A DNA stretch of 64,000 bases. Origin: Pseudomonas sp. PDM18 (GTDB taxonomy: Bacteria > Pseudomonadota > Gammaproteobacteria > Pseudomonadales > Pseudomonadaceae). The DNA lies in assembly GCF_014852585.1 (NCBI RefSeq), contig NZ_JACVBX010000003.1, forward strand, positions 62,001 through 126,000, given 5' to 3'. Each line of letters opens with the position of its first letter. The first letter of the stretch is position 1. This document shows positions 1 to 10,935 of this stretch, piece after piece. A model generated the notes under the pieces. The model had not been told where the DNA came from, searched no databases, and saw nothing but the letters and a program-made list of their open reading frames with translations. Both the position numbers and the translations under genes were made by a program.

Positions 1-1353
1 GCGTGCTACATGACCGGCTACCGGGTCGCGGTGCTATTCGCCACCGCTGGCGTGCTGTTCCTCGCCGAGTGGGCCGGCTCCAGCGCCCTGCACTACAGCC
101 AGTCGGCCTGGGCCCTTACCTACGCGGTGTGCTCACTGGCCATCCTGCCCGGCCTGATCACCACGCTGCTGATGAAAGAGCCGCCGGTGAACGTGCAGCC
201 GCAGGCCGGCAGTTCGGCTTTCGCCTTCAATCACCAGTTGCTCTCGGTGCTGACCCTGCTGGTGCTGCTGATCTCCGTGCCGGCGATGCTCACCGCCCTC
301 ACCGCCCAGGCCTGGCCGCGGGCCGCGCTGTACGGCATCTTCATCGGCATCTGCATGACGCCCCACGGCCGCCGGCAGATCCGCCCGGTCCGCGATCTGC
401 TATCGAAGGTACGTCGCCCGCTGCTGCTGGCCGTGCACGGACGGGGCCTGCCGCAGTTCGACTTCGTCCACCAGGCCGTATCGGTGATCGTACTGATCAT
501 TCTGTTGGTCACCGGTGCCGCCTTCATCAACATGGCCGAAGCCGGCAAGTGGTGGCTCGCCATCCTGTACCTGCTGATCGCCCTGAGCTGTATTTCCGCT
601 CCCGGCCGCCTGCTGATGGCACCGGTGCTGACGCCCATCACCGAGTTCGTCCGCCGCTACCGCTGGCAGGCGCTGCTGCTGCTCGGGCTGATCTCCACTT
701 ACCGCATGTCCGACACCGTCATGGGCACCATGGCCAGCGTGTTCTACATCGACATGGGCTTCTCCAAGGACACCATCGCCACCGTCAGCAAGTTGTTCGG
801 CGTGGTCATGACCCTGGTGGGTGCTGCGGCCGGTGGCGTGCTGATCGCCCGCTTCAGCATCCTGCCGATCCTCTTCATCGGAGGCGCGGCCTCGGCCGGG
901 ACCAACCTGCTGTTCGCCATGCTGGCGCAGATGGGCGCGATCGACGACCCGCACTTGATGGGGCAGAACGTCTTCGCCCTGCTCAAGGTGCTGGAACCCC
1001 ACGTCACCATGCTGGTGGTGACCATCATGCTCGACAATTTCAGCGGCGGCCTCGCCACCTCGGCCTTCGTCGCCTACCTATCGAGCCTGACCAACCTGAA
1101 GTTCTCCGCAACCCAGTACGCCATGCTCAGCTCCACCATGTTGCTGCTTCCGCGCTTCATCGGTGGTTACTCCGGCGCCATGGTCGAGAGCATGGGCTAC
1201 GAGCGGTTCTTCTTCTTCACCGCCCTGCTCGGCATCCCCACGCTGCTGCTGATCGGCTGGTTGTGGCTGCGCCGCAAGAACAACATCGTCAACGGTGCAG
1301 CCGAGGAAGCCACGGAGGCACCAGCGCAACAGCCCAGCGCGGAACGTCACTGA
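1..1353 (+). CDS. ampG: AmpG muropeptide permease, 5' end outside window
   Basis: Inner-membrane MFS permease that brings anhydro-muropeptides into the cytoplasm for recycling and, in Pseudomonas, for AmpR/AmpC beta-lactamase induction. The frame is open to the left edge, so the ATG at base 10 is probably internal and the first helices are missing. Many hydrophobic helices are visible, and the C-terminal half carries the AmpG hallmarks YRMSDTVMG, LDNFSGGLATSAF and KFSATQYAMLSS. Residues 71-127 and 150-206 (counted from base 10) align without gaps at about one identity in three, including an FxFxHQ start, W-A-LY core and G-R-PV end, so the middle contains an internal repeat. It is followed by a bidirectional terminator and a convergent mscS gene. 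Identity is secure; the repeat is my own alignment. Confidence 0.9.
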   Translation, partial: ACYMTGYRVAVLFATAGVLFLAEWAGSSALHYSQSAWALTYAVCSLAILPGLITTLLMKEPPVNVQPQAGSSAFAFNHQLLSVLTLLVLLISVPAMLTALTAQAWPRAALYGIFIGICMTPHGRRQIRPVRDLLSKVRRPLLLAVHGRGLPQFDFVHQAVSVIVLIILLVTGAAFINMAEAGKWWLAILYLLIALSCISAPGRLLMAPVLTPITEFVRRYRWQALLLLGLISTYRMSDTVMGTMASVFYIDMGFSKDTIATVSKLFGVVMTLVGAAAGGVLIARFSILPILFIGGAASAGTNLLFAMLAQMGAIDDPHLMGQNVFALLKVLEPHVTMLVVTIMLDNFSGGLATSAFVAYLSSLTNLKFSATQYAMLSSTMLLLPRFIGGYSGAMVESMGYERFFFFTALLGIPTLLLIGWLWLRRKNNIVNGAAEEATEAPAQQPSAERH

Positions 1354-1379
1354 CCCTCGAGAATGGATCAGCGCCCATG

Positions 1380-1407
1380 AAAAAGGCCGGCAATTGCCGG
1401 CCTTTTT
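1380..1407. terminator. Bidirectional rho-independent terminator, ampG / mscS
   Basis: A perfect GGCCGGC-AATT-GCCGGCC stem is flanked by five A and five T residues, between the convergent ampG and mscS genes. It can serve both strands. Confidence 0.9.
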
Positions 1408-1424
1408 CGTTCCTTCGGGCTGGA

Positions 1425-2270
1425 TCAGTCCGCCAGAACGGTGTCCTCTTCGCCCTTGACCACGCGCACCACCTTGTTCGGCGCCAGGTCGATGCCGGAA
1501 TCGCGCAGACGCAGGCGCACCTGTTCGTTGAGCATGAAGGTCACGCCCCAGTAGTCGGCATTAGCGGTCCACAGGCGCAGCGACAGGGTCACCGAGTTCT
1601 CGCCCAGGCCCGCGACTACCACCACCGGCGCCGGCGACTTGAGCACGCGCGGATCGTCCGCCAGCTCCTTGAGGATGGAGCGTGCGCCGTCCAGGTCGGC
1701 GTCGTAGGCAAGCTTCACGTCGAAGATCACCTGGCGCGAGGTCTGGGTCGAGGTATTGGTGATGATGCCGTTGGACAGCGCGCCGTTGGGCACGATCACG
1801 GTGCGGTTGTCACCGGTGCGCAACACGGTGTGGAAGATCATGATGTTGTCCACGGTGCCGGAAACACCCTGCGCTTCGATCCAGTCGCCGATCTTGAACG
1901 GACGGAACAGCAGGATCAGCACTCCGCCAGCGAAGTTCGACAGACTGCCCTGCAGTGCCAGGCCGATAGCCAGGCCAGCCGCACCGATGGCGGCGACGAA
2001 GCTGGTGGTCTGGATGCCGATCATCGAGGCCACGCTGACCATCAGCAGGATCTTCAGGATGATGTTCACCATGCTGCCGATGAAGCCCTGCAGCGTCTTG
2101 TCCACGTGCTTGGTGGACATCACCCCGCCTACACGACGGGTGAACAGATTGATCACCCACCAACCGATCAGCAGGGTCAGCAGCGCCAGTGTGGCATTGC
2201 CCAGGTAGGCGAGGACGACCGGTGTCCAGGCCTCCGCGCTGTTCATGATCTGCTCGTAATTCATATCCAT
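1425..2270 (-). CDS. mscS: MscS-family small-conductance mechanosensitive channel
   Basis: Inner-membrane channel of the MscS family that opens under membrane tension to release solutes during hypo-osmotic shock. The 281-residue product has N-terminal helices (about 20-45, 60-85, 90-125). The pore-lining TM3 is rich in Gly/Ala (GAAGLAIGLALQGSLSNFAGG), the classic MscS signature. A beta domain follows (FKIGDWIEAQGVSGTVDNIMIFHT) and then the alpha/beta vestibule. The start chosen is the ATG at 2270 (MDMNYEQ), which has an AAGGG ribosome site; an upstream ATG at 2327 would place coding sequence over a terminator hairpin. The gene lies downstream of yajQ on the same strand, separated by that hairpin. 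Confidence 0.9.
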   Translation of the reverse strand: MDMNYEQIMNSAEAWTPVVLAYLGNATLALLTLLIGWWVINLFTRRVGGVMSTKHVDKTLQGFIGSMVNIILKILLMVSVASMIGIQTTSFVAAIGAAGLAIGLALQGSLSNFAGGVLILLFRPFKIGDWIEAQGVSGTVDNIMIFHTVLRTGDNRTVIVPNGALSNGIITNTSTQTSRQVIFDVKLAYDADLDGARSILKELADDPRVLKSPAPVVVVAGLGENSVTLSLRLWTANADYWGVTFMLNEQVRLRLRDSGIDLAPNKVVRVVKGEEDTVLAD

Positions 2271-2300
2271 GGATACAGGCCCCTTGTCTATTGCCATTCC

Positions 2301-2332
2301 AAAAACAAAACCGCCATGGCAAGCCATGGCGG
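2301..2332 (-). terminator. Terminator downstream of yajQ
   Basis: On the minus strand a perfect 10-bp stem (CCGCCATGGC / GCCATGGCGG) with a 2-base loop is followed by TTTTGTTTTT. It lies after yajQ and only 31 bases before the mscS start, so mscS must use read-through or a promoter very close by. Confidence 0.8.
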
Positions 2333-2411
2333 TCGGGAGTTCGCCGGGCGACTCTCTTACTGCGACGTCAGGCGGGCGGTGAGGTTCCGCAGCTTTTCGT
2401 CGCAGCGCGCA

Positions 2412-2891
2412 TCAGTCGCGGAAGTTGTTGAACTGCAGCGGCATGCCGAGGGACTCGCCGCGCAGCAGCGCGATGGCTTCCTGCAGGTCGTCGCGCTTTT
2501 TGCCGGTGACACGTACCTGCTCGCCCTGGATGGCGGCCTGTACCTTGAGTTTCTTGTCCTTGATCAGGGCGACGATCTTCTTCGCCAGATCCTTGTCGAT
2601 GCCCTCGCGGAAGTCGACTTCCTGCTTGACCACCTTGCCGGAGGCGAAGGAGTCCTTCACTTCCATGCACTGTGCGTCAATCTTGCGTTTGACCAGGCTG
2701 GAGCGAAGAATGTCGAGCATCTGCTCGAGCATGAAATCCGCCTCGGCGGTCAGGGTGATGGACTTTTCCTTGGCCTCGAAGCTGCACTTGCCCTTCAGGT
2801 CGAAACGGCGGTCCAGTTCCTTGGTGGCGTTATCCAAGGCGTTGGTCAGTTCGTGTTTGTCCAGTTCGGACACCACGTCGAACGAAGGCAT
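2412..2891 (-). CDS. yajQ: YajQ family nucleotide-binding protein
   Basis: A 159-residue cytoplasmic protein of the UPF0234/YajQ family, with two ferredoxin-like folds. Family members bind nucleic acid or GTP/ATP, and a Xanthomonas member is a cyclic-di-GMP effector acting with a LysR regulator. The [15 protein letters not shown] start and FNNFRD end are characteristic, and the length is normal. The start at 2891 has a GGAGAG ribosome site seven to eight bases upstream; the in-frame ATG at 2936 adds residues unlike the family. It is divergent from the REC-GGDEF gene. Direct c-di-GMP binding here is not shown by sequence. Confidence 0.93.
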   Translation of the reverse strand: MPSFDVVSELDKHELTNALDNATKELDRRFDLKGKCSFEAKEKSITLTAEADFMLEQMLDILRSSLVKRKIDAQCMEVKDSFASGKVVKQEVDFREGIDKDLAKKIVALIKDKKLKVQAAIQGEQVRVTGKKRDDLQEAIALLRGESLGMPLQFNNFRD

Positions 2892-2946
2892 GACATCTCT
2901 CCAGATGGACGGCGCGATGCGGTTCACAGTCAGCATCGAGCCTGGC

Positions 2947-2976
2947 TTGACGATAAAAATGCGCGGTCATTATAAC
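2947..2976 (+). promoter_or_regulatory. Sigma-70-like promoter for the REC-GGDEF gene
   Basis: TTGACG (2947-2952), an 18-base spacer and TATAAC (2971-2976) lie about 75 bases before the ATG at 3052. On the opposite strand TATAAT (2969-2974) could be the -10 of yajQ, though no good -35 is seen for it. Confidence 0.6.
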
Positions 2977-3051
2977 TGACAGACAAGACCGCGCCCGGCC
3001 TCTGACACTGAGAGTCGGCATTTCCCACCCGTTTGCGAGACATTCCTTTCC

Positions 3052-4967
<1,916 letters not shown>

Positions 4968-5016
4968 CGGCGGGCTACCCTGCCCGCCTCCCCTGTTTTT
5001 TCTCTTTGACGCGCCC

Positions 5017-7080
<2,064 letters not shown>

Positions 7081-7083
7081 GCC

Positions 7084-7656
7084 ATGGGCAATCGCCTGTC
7101 GAAGATATACACCCGTACCGGCGATGCCGGAGAAACCGGCTTGGCCGACGGCCGGCGGGTGCCCAAACACCATCCGCGCGTGGAAGCCATGGGCGCAGTG
7201 GATGAGCTGAACAGCCACCTCGGCCTATTGCTGGCCGGGCTGCACGAAGCGCGCAGCAGCGCGCTCGAAGAAGTGATCGGTGTGTTGGCGCCGATCCAGC
7301 ATCGCCTGTTCGACCTGGGCGGTGAGCTGGCGATGCCGGAATACCGCGCGCTGAACGATGCCGAAGTGGAGCGCCTGGAGCAGGTGATCGACCGCTGGAA
7401 CGAGGAACTCGGGCCGCTGAAGAACTTCATCCTGCCCGGCGGCTCACGCCTGGTCGCCCTCGCCCACCTGTGCCGCGCCCAGGCGCGCAACGCCGAACGT
7501 CGTTGCCAGCAACTGAATGCGGAGGAGCCACTGGAAGGCGCAGGCCTGCGCTACCTGAATCGGCTATCCGACCTGCTGTTCGTCGCCGCACGCTTCATCG
7601 CCCGCCGCCAGGGCGTGGAAGAGATTCTCTGGCAGGCAGCCGAAAAGCCTGCCTGA
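7084..7656 (+). CDS. Cob(I)alamin adenosyltransferase, PduO type
   Basis: ATP:corrinoid adenosyltransferase that converts cob(I)alamin to adenosylcobalamin. The 190-residue product has the N-terminal ATP-binding motif IYTRTGDAGETGLADG, then VDELNSHLGLL, and the C-terminal signature LCRAQARNAERR with NRLSDLLFVAAR, all typical of the PduO/MMAB trimeric helical-bundle family. It begins three bases after the kinase stop, so the two genes are probably co-transcribed, although a functional link is not obvious. The P. aeruginosa equivalent (PA4399) has the same neighbours. Confidence 0.93.
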   Translation: MGNRLSKIYTRTGDAGETGLADGRRVPKHHPRVEAMGAVDELNSHLGLLLAGLHEARSSALEEVIGVLAPIQHRLFDLGGELAMPEYRALNDAEVERLEQVIDRWNEELGPLKNFILPGGSRLVALAHLCRAQARNAERRCQQLNAEEPLEGAGLRYLNRLSDLLFVAARFIARRQGVEEILWQAAEKPA

Positions 7657-7769
7657 TCGACGATGCAGGCCTCGCTGTGGCATTGAGGGTTCCCCACTCA
7701 CACGCAGGGAAATACCTCCTACAGGGAGCACCGAAGTTGCCCGACAGCCCGGAATCAGTTTCGTAGGAT

Positions 7770-7800
7770 GGCGTGGAGCGAAGCGATACACATCGCCGCC
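7770..7800. repeat. Interspersed Pseudomonas repeat remnant
   Basis: The stretch from CGTAGGATGGCG to GATACACATCGCC matches my memory of a dispersed hairpin repeat common in this genus (GTAGGATGGG...CCCATCCTAC). One arm is degenerate here. It lies between the convergent adenosyltransferase and Nudix genes, where no classical terminator is visible. Confidence 0.4.
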
Positions 7801-7816
7801 CCGCGCAAAGTGCCGA

Positions 7817-8767
7817 TCAGCCTTCGCTTTTCGGCCAGAACGCACGAATACCCGCCACGCCCTGCGCACCGGCCTGCCAGGCACGCTCGACGTCCTGCGG
7901 GCTGACCCCACCGAGCAGGAACACCGGCTGGTTGAAGCCATCGATCAGCTCTGCCGCCGCTTCCCAGCCCAGTGCCGGCTCACCCGGATGACTCTCGGTG
8001 GGCTGCACCGGCGACAGGTTGACGAAATCCACGCCCATGCGCGCTGCCAGCTCCAGTTCCTCGGCGCTGTGACAGGAAGCCGCCAGCAGACGCTCACGGG
8101 GGAACGGCCGGCCGTTGGGCGCGTACTTGCGTAGTTGCTTGGAGGTCAGGTGCCAGCCGGCCGCCGGGAAGTCTCCCAGCCACTCCAGCGGCCCCTTGAG
8201 CATCAGCTGCGCCTTGCCGGCGCACAGGCCTTGCACGTCGACGGCGAGGTCGCGGTACTCGGGGCTGTACATGTTCGGCGCGCGCAGCTGGATCAGACGG
8301 ATACCACTGGCGACAGCGGCACGCACGCCCTGCACCAGTTGCGGGATTTCCAGGCCATCGGGGGTGATCAGGTAGCGATCCGGCAGGCGCGCGGCCTGCA
8401 CGATGGGCTCGTTGGCTGCCGGGAATTCGTAGTCCGGCAGGTCGCGCGGGGCGACCCAGGCCAGAGGCTGGCCCTCGGCGCCATGGGGCGCACCGGAGAA
8501 AGCGGAGACTTCCCAGACATCCAGCAGCACACGCTTGTCGCTGTAGTCGTGCTGCACCCGGATCAGCGGGCGCGCCTGCTCGACGTCGATGCCGAGTTCT
8601 TCCTTCAGCTCGCGGGCCAGGGCGACCTGCACTGCTTCACCCTCTTCCACCTTGCCACCGGGAAACTCCCAGAGTCCGCCCTGGTGCTTGTCGTCCGGAC
8701 GTCGGGCGATCAACACCCGGCCATCGAGTCCGCGAATCACGGCGGCGGCGACATGTACTCGTTTCAC
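7817..8767 (-). CDS. mutT: Nudix hydrolase (MutT) fused to ThiE/TenI-like domain
   Basis: A 316-residue two-domain protein. Residues 1-130 are a MutT-type Nudix hydrolase (8-oxo-dGTP to 8-oxo-dGMP, mutation avoidance) with a perfect Nudix box, G-x5-E-x7-RELKEELGI. Residues about 135-316 resemble the thiamine-phosphate synthase/TenI TIM barrel (CHSAEELELAARMGVDFVNLSPVQPTES, FLLGGV). The ThiE VQLREKD motif is replaced by IQLRAPN, so synthase activity is doubtful. The start is the GTG at 8767, preceded by GAGGAG eight bases away, not the upstream ATG. It lies 71 bases after the glutathione transferase gene on the same strand. The fusion is usual in pseudomonads (PA4400-like); the barrel's role is unknown to me. 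Confidence 0.9.
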   Translation of the reverse strand: MKRVHVAAAVIRGLDGRVLIARRPDDKHQGGLWEFPGGKVEEGEAVQVALARELKEELGIDVEQARPLIRVQHDYSDKRVLLDVWEVSAFSGAPHGAEGQPLAWVAPRDLPDYEFPAANEPIVQAARLPDRYLITPDGLEIPQLVQGVRAAVASGIRLIQLRAPNMYSPEYRDLAVDVQGLCAGKAQLMLKGPLEWLGDFPAAGWHLTSKQLRKYAPNGRPFPRERLLAASCHSAEELELAARMGVDFVNLSPVQPTESHPGEPALGWEAAAELIDGFNQPVFLLGGVSPQDVERAWQAGAQGVAGIRAFWPKSEG

Positions 8768-8838
8768 AGTGCTACTCCTCAATCCGATTCAGGCAGGGCC
8801 CGCGCAGAGGGGCATTCTACCGTCATTGGCGACCGGGT

Positions 8839-9468
8839 TCAGGCGCGTTCGACCATCGCCGCTTCCAGCCAGGGACGGAAGGCCGGCCAGGCATAGATCG
8901 CATCGACGTAGTTCTGCGCCTCGATCGGCAGGGTCACGCAGTAGCTGTGCAGGCGCGTGGCAACAGGCGCATAGAAGGCATCCGCGATGCTGGCGTGGCC
9001 AAACAGGAACGGACCGTCCTGGCCGAACTGCTGGCGGCACAACGCCCAGAGTTCGACGACACGGGCGATATCCGCCTCCACCGCGTCGGGCACGTTGGTC
9101 AGCGGCTGGTTGCGCTGGATGTCCATGGGCATGTGCGAACGCAGCGCCATGAAGCCGCTGTGCATCTCTGCGCAGACTGTCCGTGCGAGTGCACGGGCCG
9201 CTTCGCCACGGGGCCAGAGGTGAGCTTCGGGGAAACGTTCGGCGAGGTATTCGGCAATCGACAGGGAATCCCAGATCAGCCCGTGCTCGCACTTCAGCGC
9301 CGGCACCTTGCCGCTGGGCGAGTGCTCGCGGATGCGCCGCGAGATGTCCTGCCCACCGAGGGGAATGAGGATTTCCTCGAACTCGGCGCCGGTGAGCTGC
9401 ATGGCCAGCCAGCCGCGCAGGGACCAGGAGGAGAGGTTCTTGCTGCCGATGATCAGGGTAAGGGACAT
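8839..9468 (-). CDS. Glutathione S-transferase family protein
   Basis: A 209-residue soluble protein with a thioredoxin-like N-terminal domain (1-80: LIIGSKNLSSWSLRGWLAM, the cis-proline loop GKVPAL, and DSLSIAEYLAERFPE) and an all-helical C-terminal domain with FGHASIADAFYAPV. The SxxS stretch near residues 9-15 occupies the usual catalytic Ser/Cys position. The substrate cannot be told from sequence. Co-oriented with and upstream of the Nudix fusion gene, as in P. aeruginosa. Confidence 0.88.
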   Translation of the reverse strand: MSLTLIIGSKNLSSWSLRGWLAMQLTGAEFEEILIPLGGQDISRRIREHSPSGKVPALKCEHGLIWDSLSIAEYLAERFPEAHLWPRGEAARALARTVCAEMHSGFMALRSHMPMDIQRNQPLTNVPDAVEADIARVVELWALCRQQFGQDGPFLFGHASIADAFYAPVATRLHSYCVTLPIEAQNYVDAIYAWPAFRPWLEAAMVERA

Positions 9469-9521
9469 GGACGCGATGCTCTTGAAGGTCAGTCAGGAGA
9501 CCTTAGAGTGCTGCCGTCATG

Positions 9522-9564
9522 AAAACAAATTCCCGATTTTCATCCTTCGATGAAAATCGGGAAT
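9522..9564 (-). terminator. Terminator downstream of argJ
   Basis: A perfect 16-bp inverted repeat (arms 9529-9544 and 9549-9564, loop of four) is followed on the minus strand by TTGTTTTC, 36 bases after the argJ stop. The stem is unusually AT-rich for this genome. Confidence 0.75.
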
Positions 9565-9599
9565 GCGAGGGCAACGAGGTGCCAGCGCTCACGCGTCGA

Positions 9600-10817
9600 T
9601 CAGGTACGGTATTCCGCGTTGATCTTCACGTACTCGTGGGACAGGTCAGTGGTCCAGATGGTCTCGCTGCAGGTGCCGCGGCCGAGATCGATGCGGATGG
9701 TGATCTCTTCCTGGGCCATGACTTTGGCGCCCTGGTCCTCGGTGTAGCTGGTGGCGCGGCAGCCACGGCTGGCGATGGCCACGTCATCGAGGAACACGTC
9801 GATCAGGCTCACGTCCAGGTCAGGCACGCCGGCACGGCCGACGGCCGCGAGGATACGCCCCCAGTTCGGGTCGGAAGCGAACAGCGCGGTCTTGATCAGC
9901 GGCGAGTGGGACACGGCGTAGCCGACGTCCAGGCACTCCTGGTGAGTCGCGCCGCCATTCACCTGCACGGTGACGAACTTGGTGGCGCCTTCGCCGTCGC
10001 GGACGATGGCCTGGGCCAGTTCCATGGAAACTTCCAGCACGGCCTGCTTCAGCGCGGCGAACAGCGCGCCGCTGGCGGCAGTGATTTCCGGCAGCGCGGC
10101 CTGGCCGGTGGCGATCAGCATGCAGCAGTCGTTGGTGGAGGTATCGCCATCGATGGTGATGCGGTTGAAAGACTTGTTCGACGCGTCGCGCAACAGGTCC
10201 TGCAGCACGCCCTGGGCAACCTTGGCGTCAGTGGCGATGTAACCGAGCATGGTGGCCATGTTCGGCTTGATCATGCCGGCGCCCTTGCTGATGCCGGTGA
10301 CGGTGATGGTCACGCCGTCATGCTGGAACTGGCGGCTGGCGCCCTTGGGCAGGGTGTCGGTGGTCATGATGCCGGCAGCGGCGTCGGCCCAGTTATCCAC
10401 AGACAGGTTGGCCAGCGCGGCCGGCAGTGCGGCTTCGATCTTCTCGACCGGCAGCGGTTCTCCGATCACGCCGGTGGAGTACGGCAGCACGGCGTTTTCC
10501 GGTACGCCAGCCAGCTCGGCCAGCTTGGCGCAGGTGCGGGTGGCATTGGCCAGGCCGGGCTCGCCGGTGCCGGCGTTGGCGTTGCCGGTGTTGGTCAGCA
10601 GGTAGCGCACCGGCCCCAGGAAGCGCTTGCGCGCGAGGATTACCGGGGCGGCGCAGAAGGCGTTGGTGGTGAACACACCGGCCACGGTGGAGCCTTCGGC
10701 GCAGCGCATCACCACGATGTCCTTGCGGCCGGGTCGTTTGATGCCGGCAGAGGCGATGCCGAGTTCGAAACCGGGGACCGGGTGCAGGGTGGACATGGGG
10801 CCGAGACCAACAGCCAT
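9600..10817 (-). CDS. argJ: Bifunctional glutamate N-acetyltransferase / amino-acid acetyltransferase
   Basis: ArgJ transfers acetyl from N-acetylornithine to glutamate, recycling the acetyl group in arginine synthesis, and may also use acetyl-CoA. The 405-residue precursor contains [20 protein letters not shown]. The conserved autocleavage site lies between Ala and the nucleophilic Thr of MATML, giving alpha and beta chains. Also visible are [16 protein letters not shown], the oxyanion-hole region YSTGVIGE, and [15 protein letters not shown]. Length is normal. It lies downstream of secA but is separated from it by a terminator, so it probably has its own promoter in 10818-10880. Confidence 0.96.
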   Translation of the reverse strand: MAVGLGPMSTLHPVPGFELGIASAGIKRPGRKDIVVMRCAEGSTVAGVFTTNAFCAAPVILARKRFLGPVRYLLTNTGNANAGTGEPGLANATRTCAKLAELAGVPENAVLPYSTGVIGEPLPVEKIEAALPAALANLSVDNWADAAAGIMTTDTLPKGASRQFQHDGVTITVTGISKGAGMIKPNMATMLGYIATDAKVAQGVLQDLLRDASNKSFNRITIDGDTSTNDCCMLIATGQAALPEITAASGALFAALKQAVLEVSMELAQAIVRDGEGATKFVTVQVNGGATHQECLDVGYAVSHSPLIKTALFASDPNWGRILAAVGRAGVPDLDVSLIDVFLDDVAIASRGCRATSYTEDQGAKVMAQEEITIRIDLGRGTCSETIWTTDLSHEYVKINAEYRT

Positions 10818-10879
10818 GTGGCGCGCTCCTATCTAGTCAGTGAATCGAGTCAGTAAGACGAATCAGTGGATCAGATGTG

Positions 10880-10915
10880 AAAAACGCCGCGAGCGGCAGG
10901 GCCGGTCGCGGCGTT
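10880..10915 (-). terminator. Terminator downstream of secA
   Basis: A 10-bp stem AACGCCGCGA / TCGCGGCGTT with a GC-rich loop is followed on the minus strand by TTTTTC. It lies 20 bases after the secA stop. Confidence 0.8.
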
Positions 10916-10935
10916 GGTATCAAGGTCGGGAGGCT

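Noticed and set aside
355-456. Possible compensated frameshift in ampG
   Set aside because: The stretch is basic and odd, but neither alternative frame gives a more AmpG-like hydrophobic sequence. An internal repeat explains the region better.
3-2975. A 990-codon open frame across ampG, mscS and yajQ
   Set aside because: It overlaps three well-supported genes, one in another frame and two antisense. Its translation is Arg/His/Pro-rich and resembles no protein; long antisense frames are common in GC-rich genomes.
4969-5000. GGCGGG/CCCGCC hairpin followed by a T-run between panE and the sensor kinase
   Set aside because: The T-run starts about seven bases after the stem, so it is a poor intrinsic terminator. 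I cannot call it confidently.
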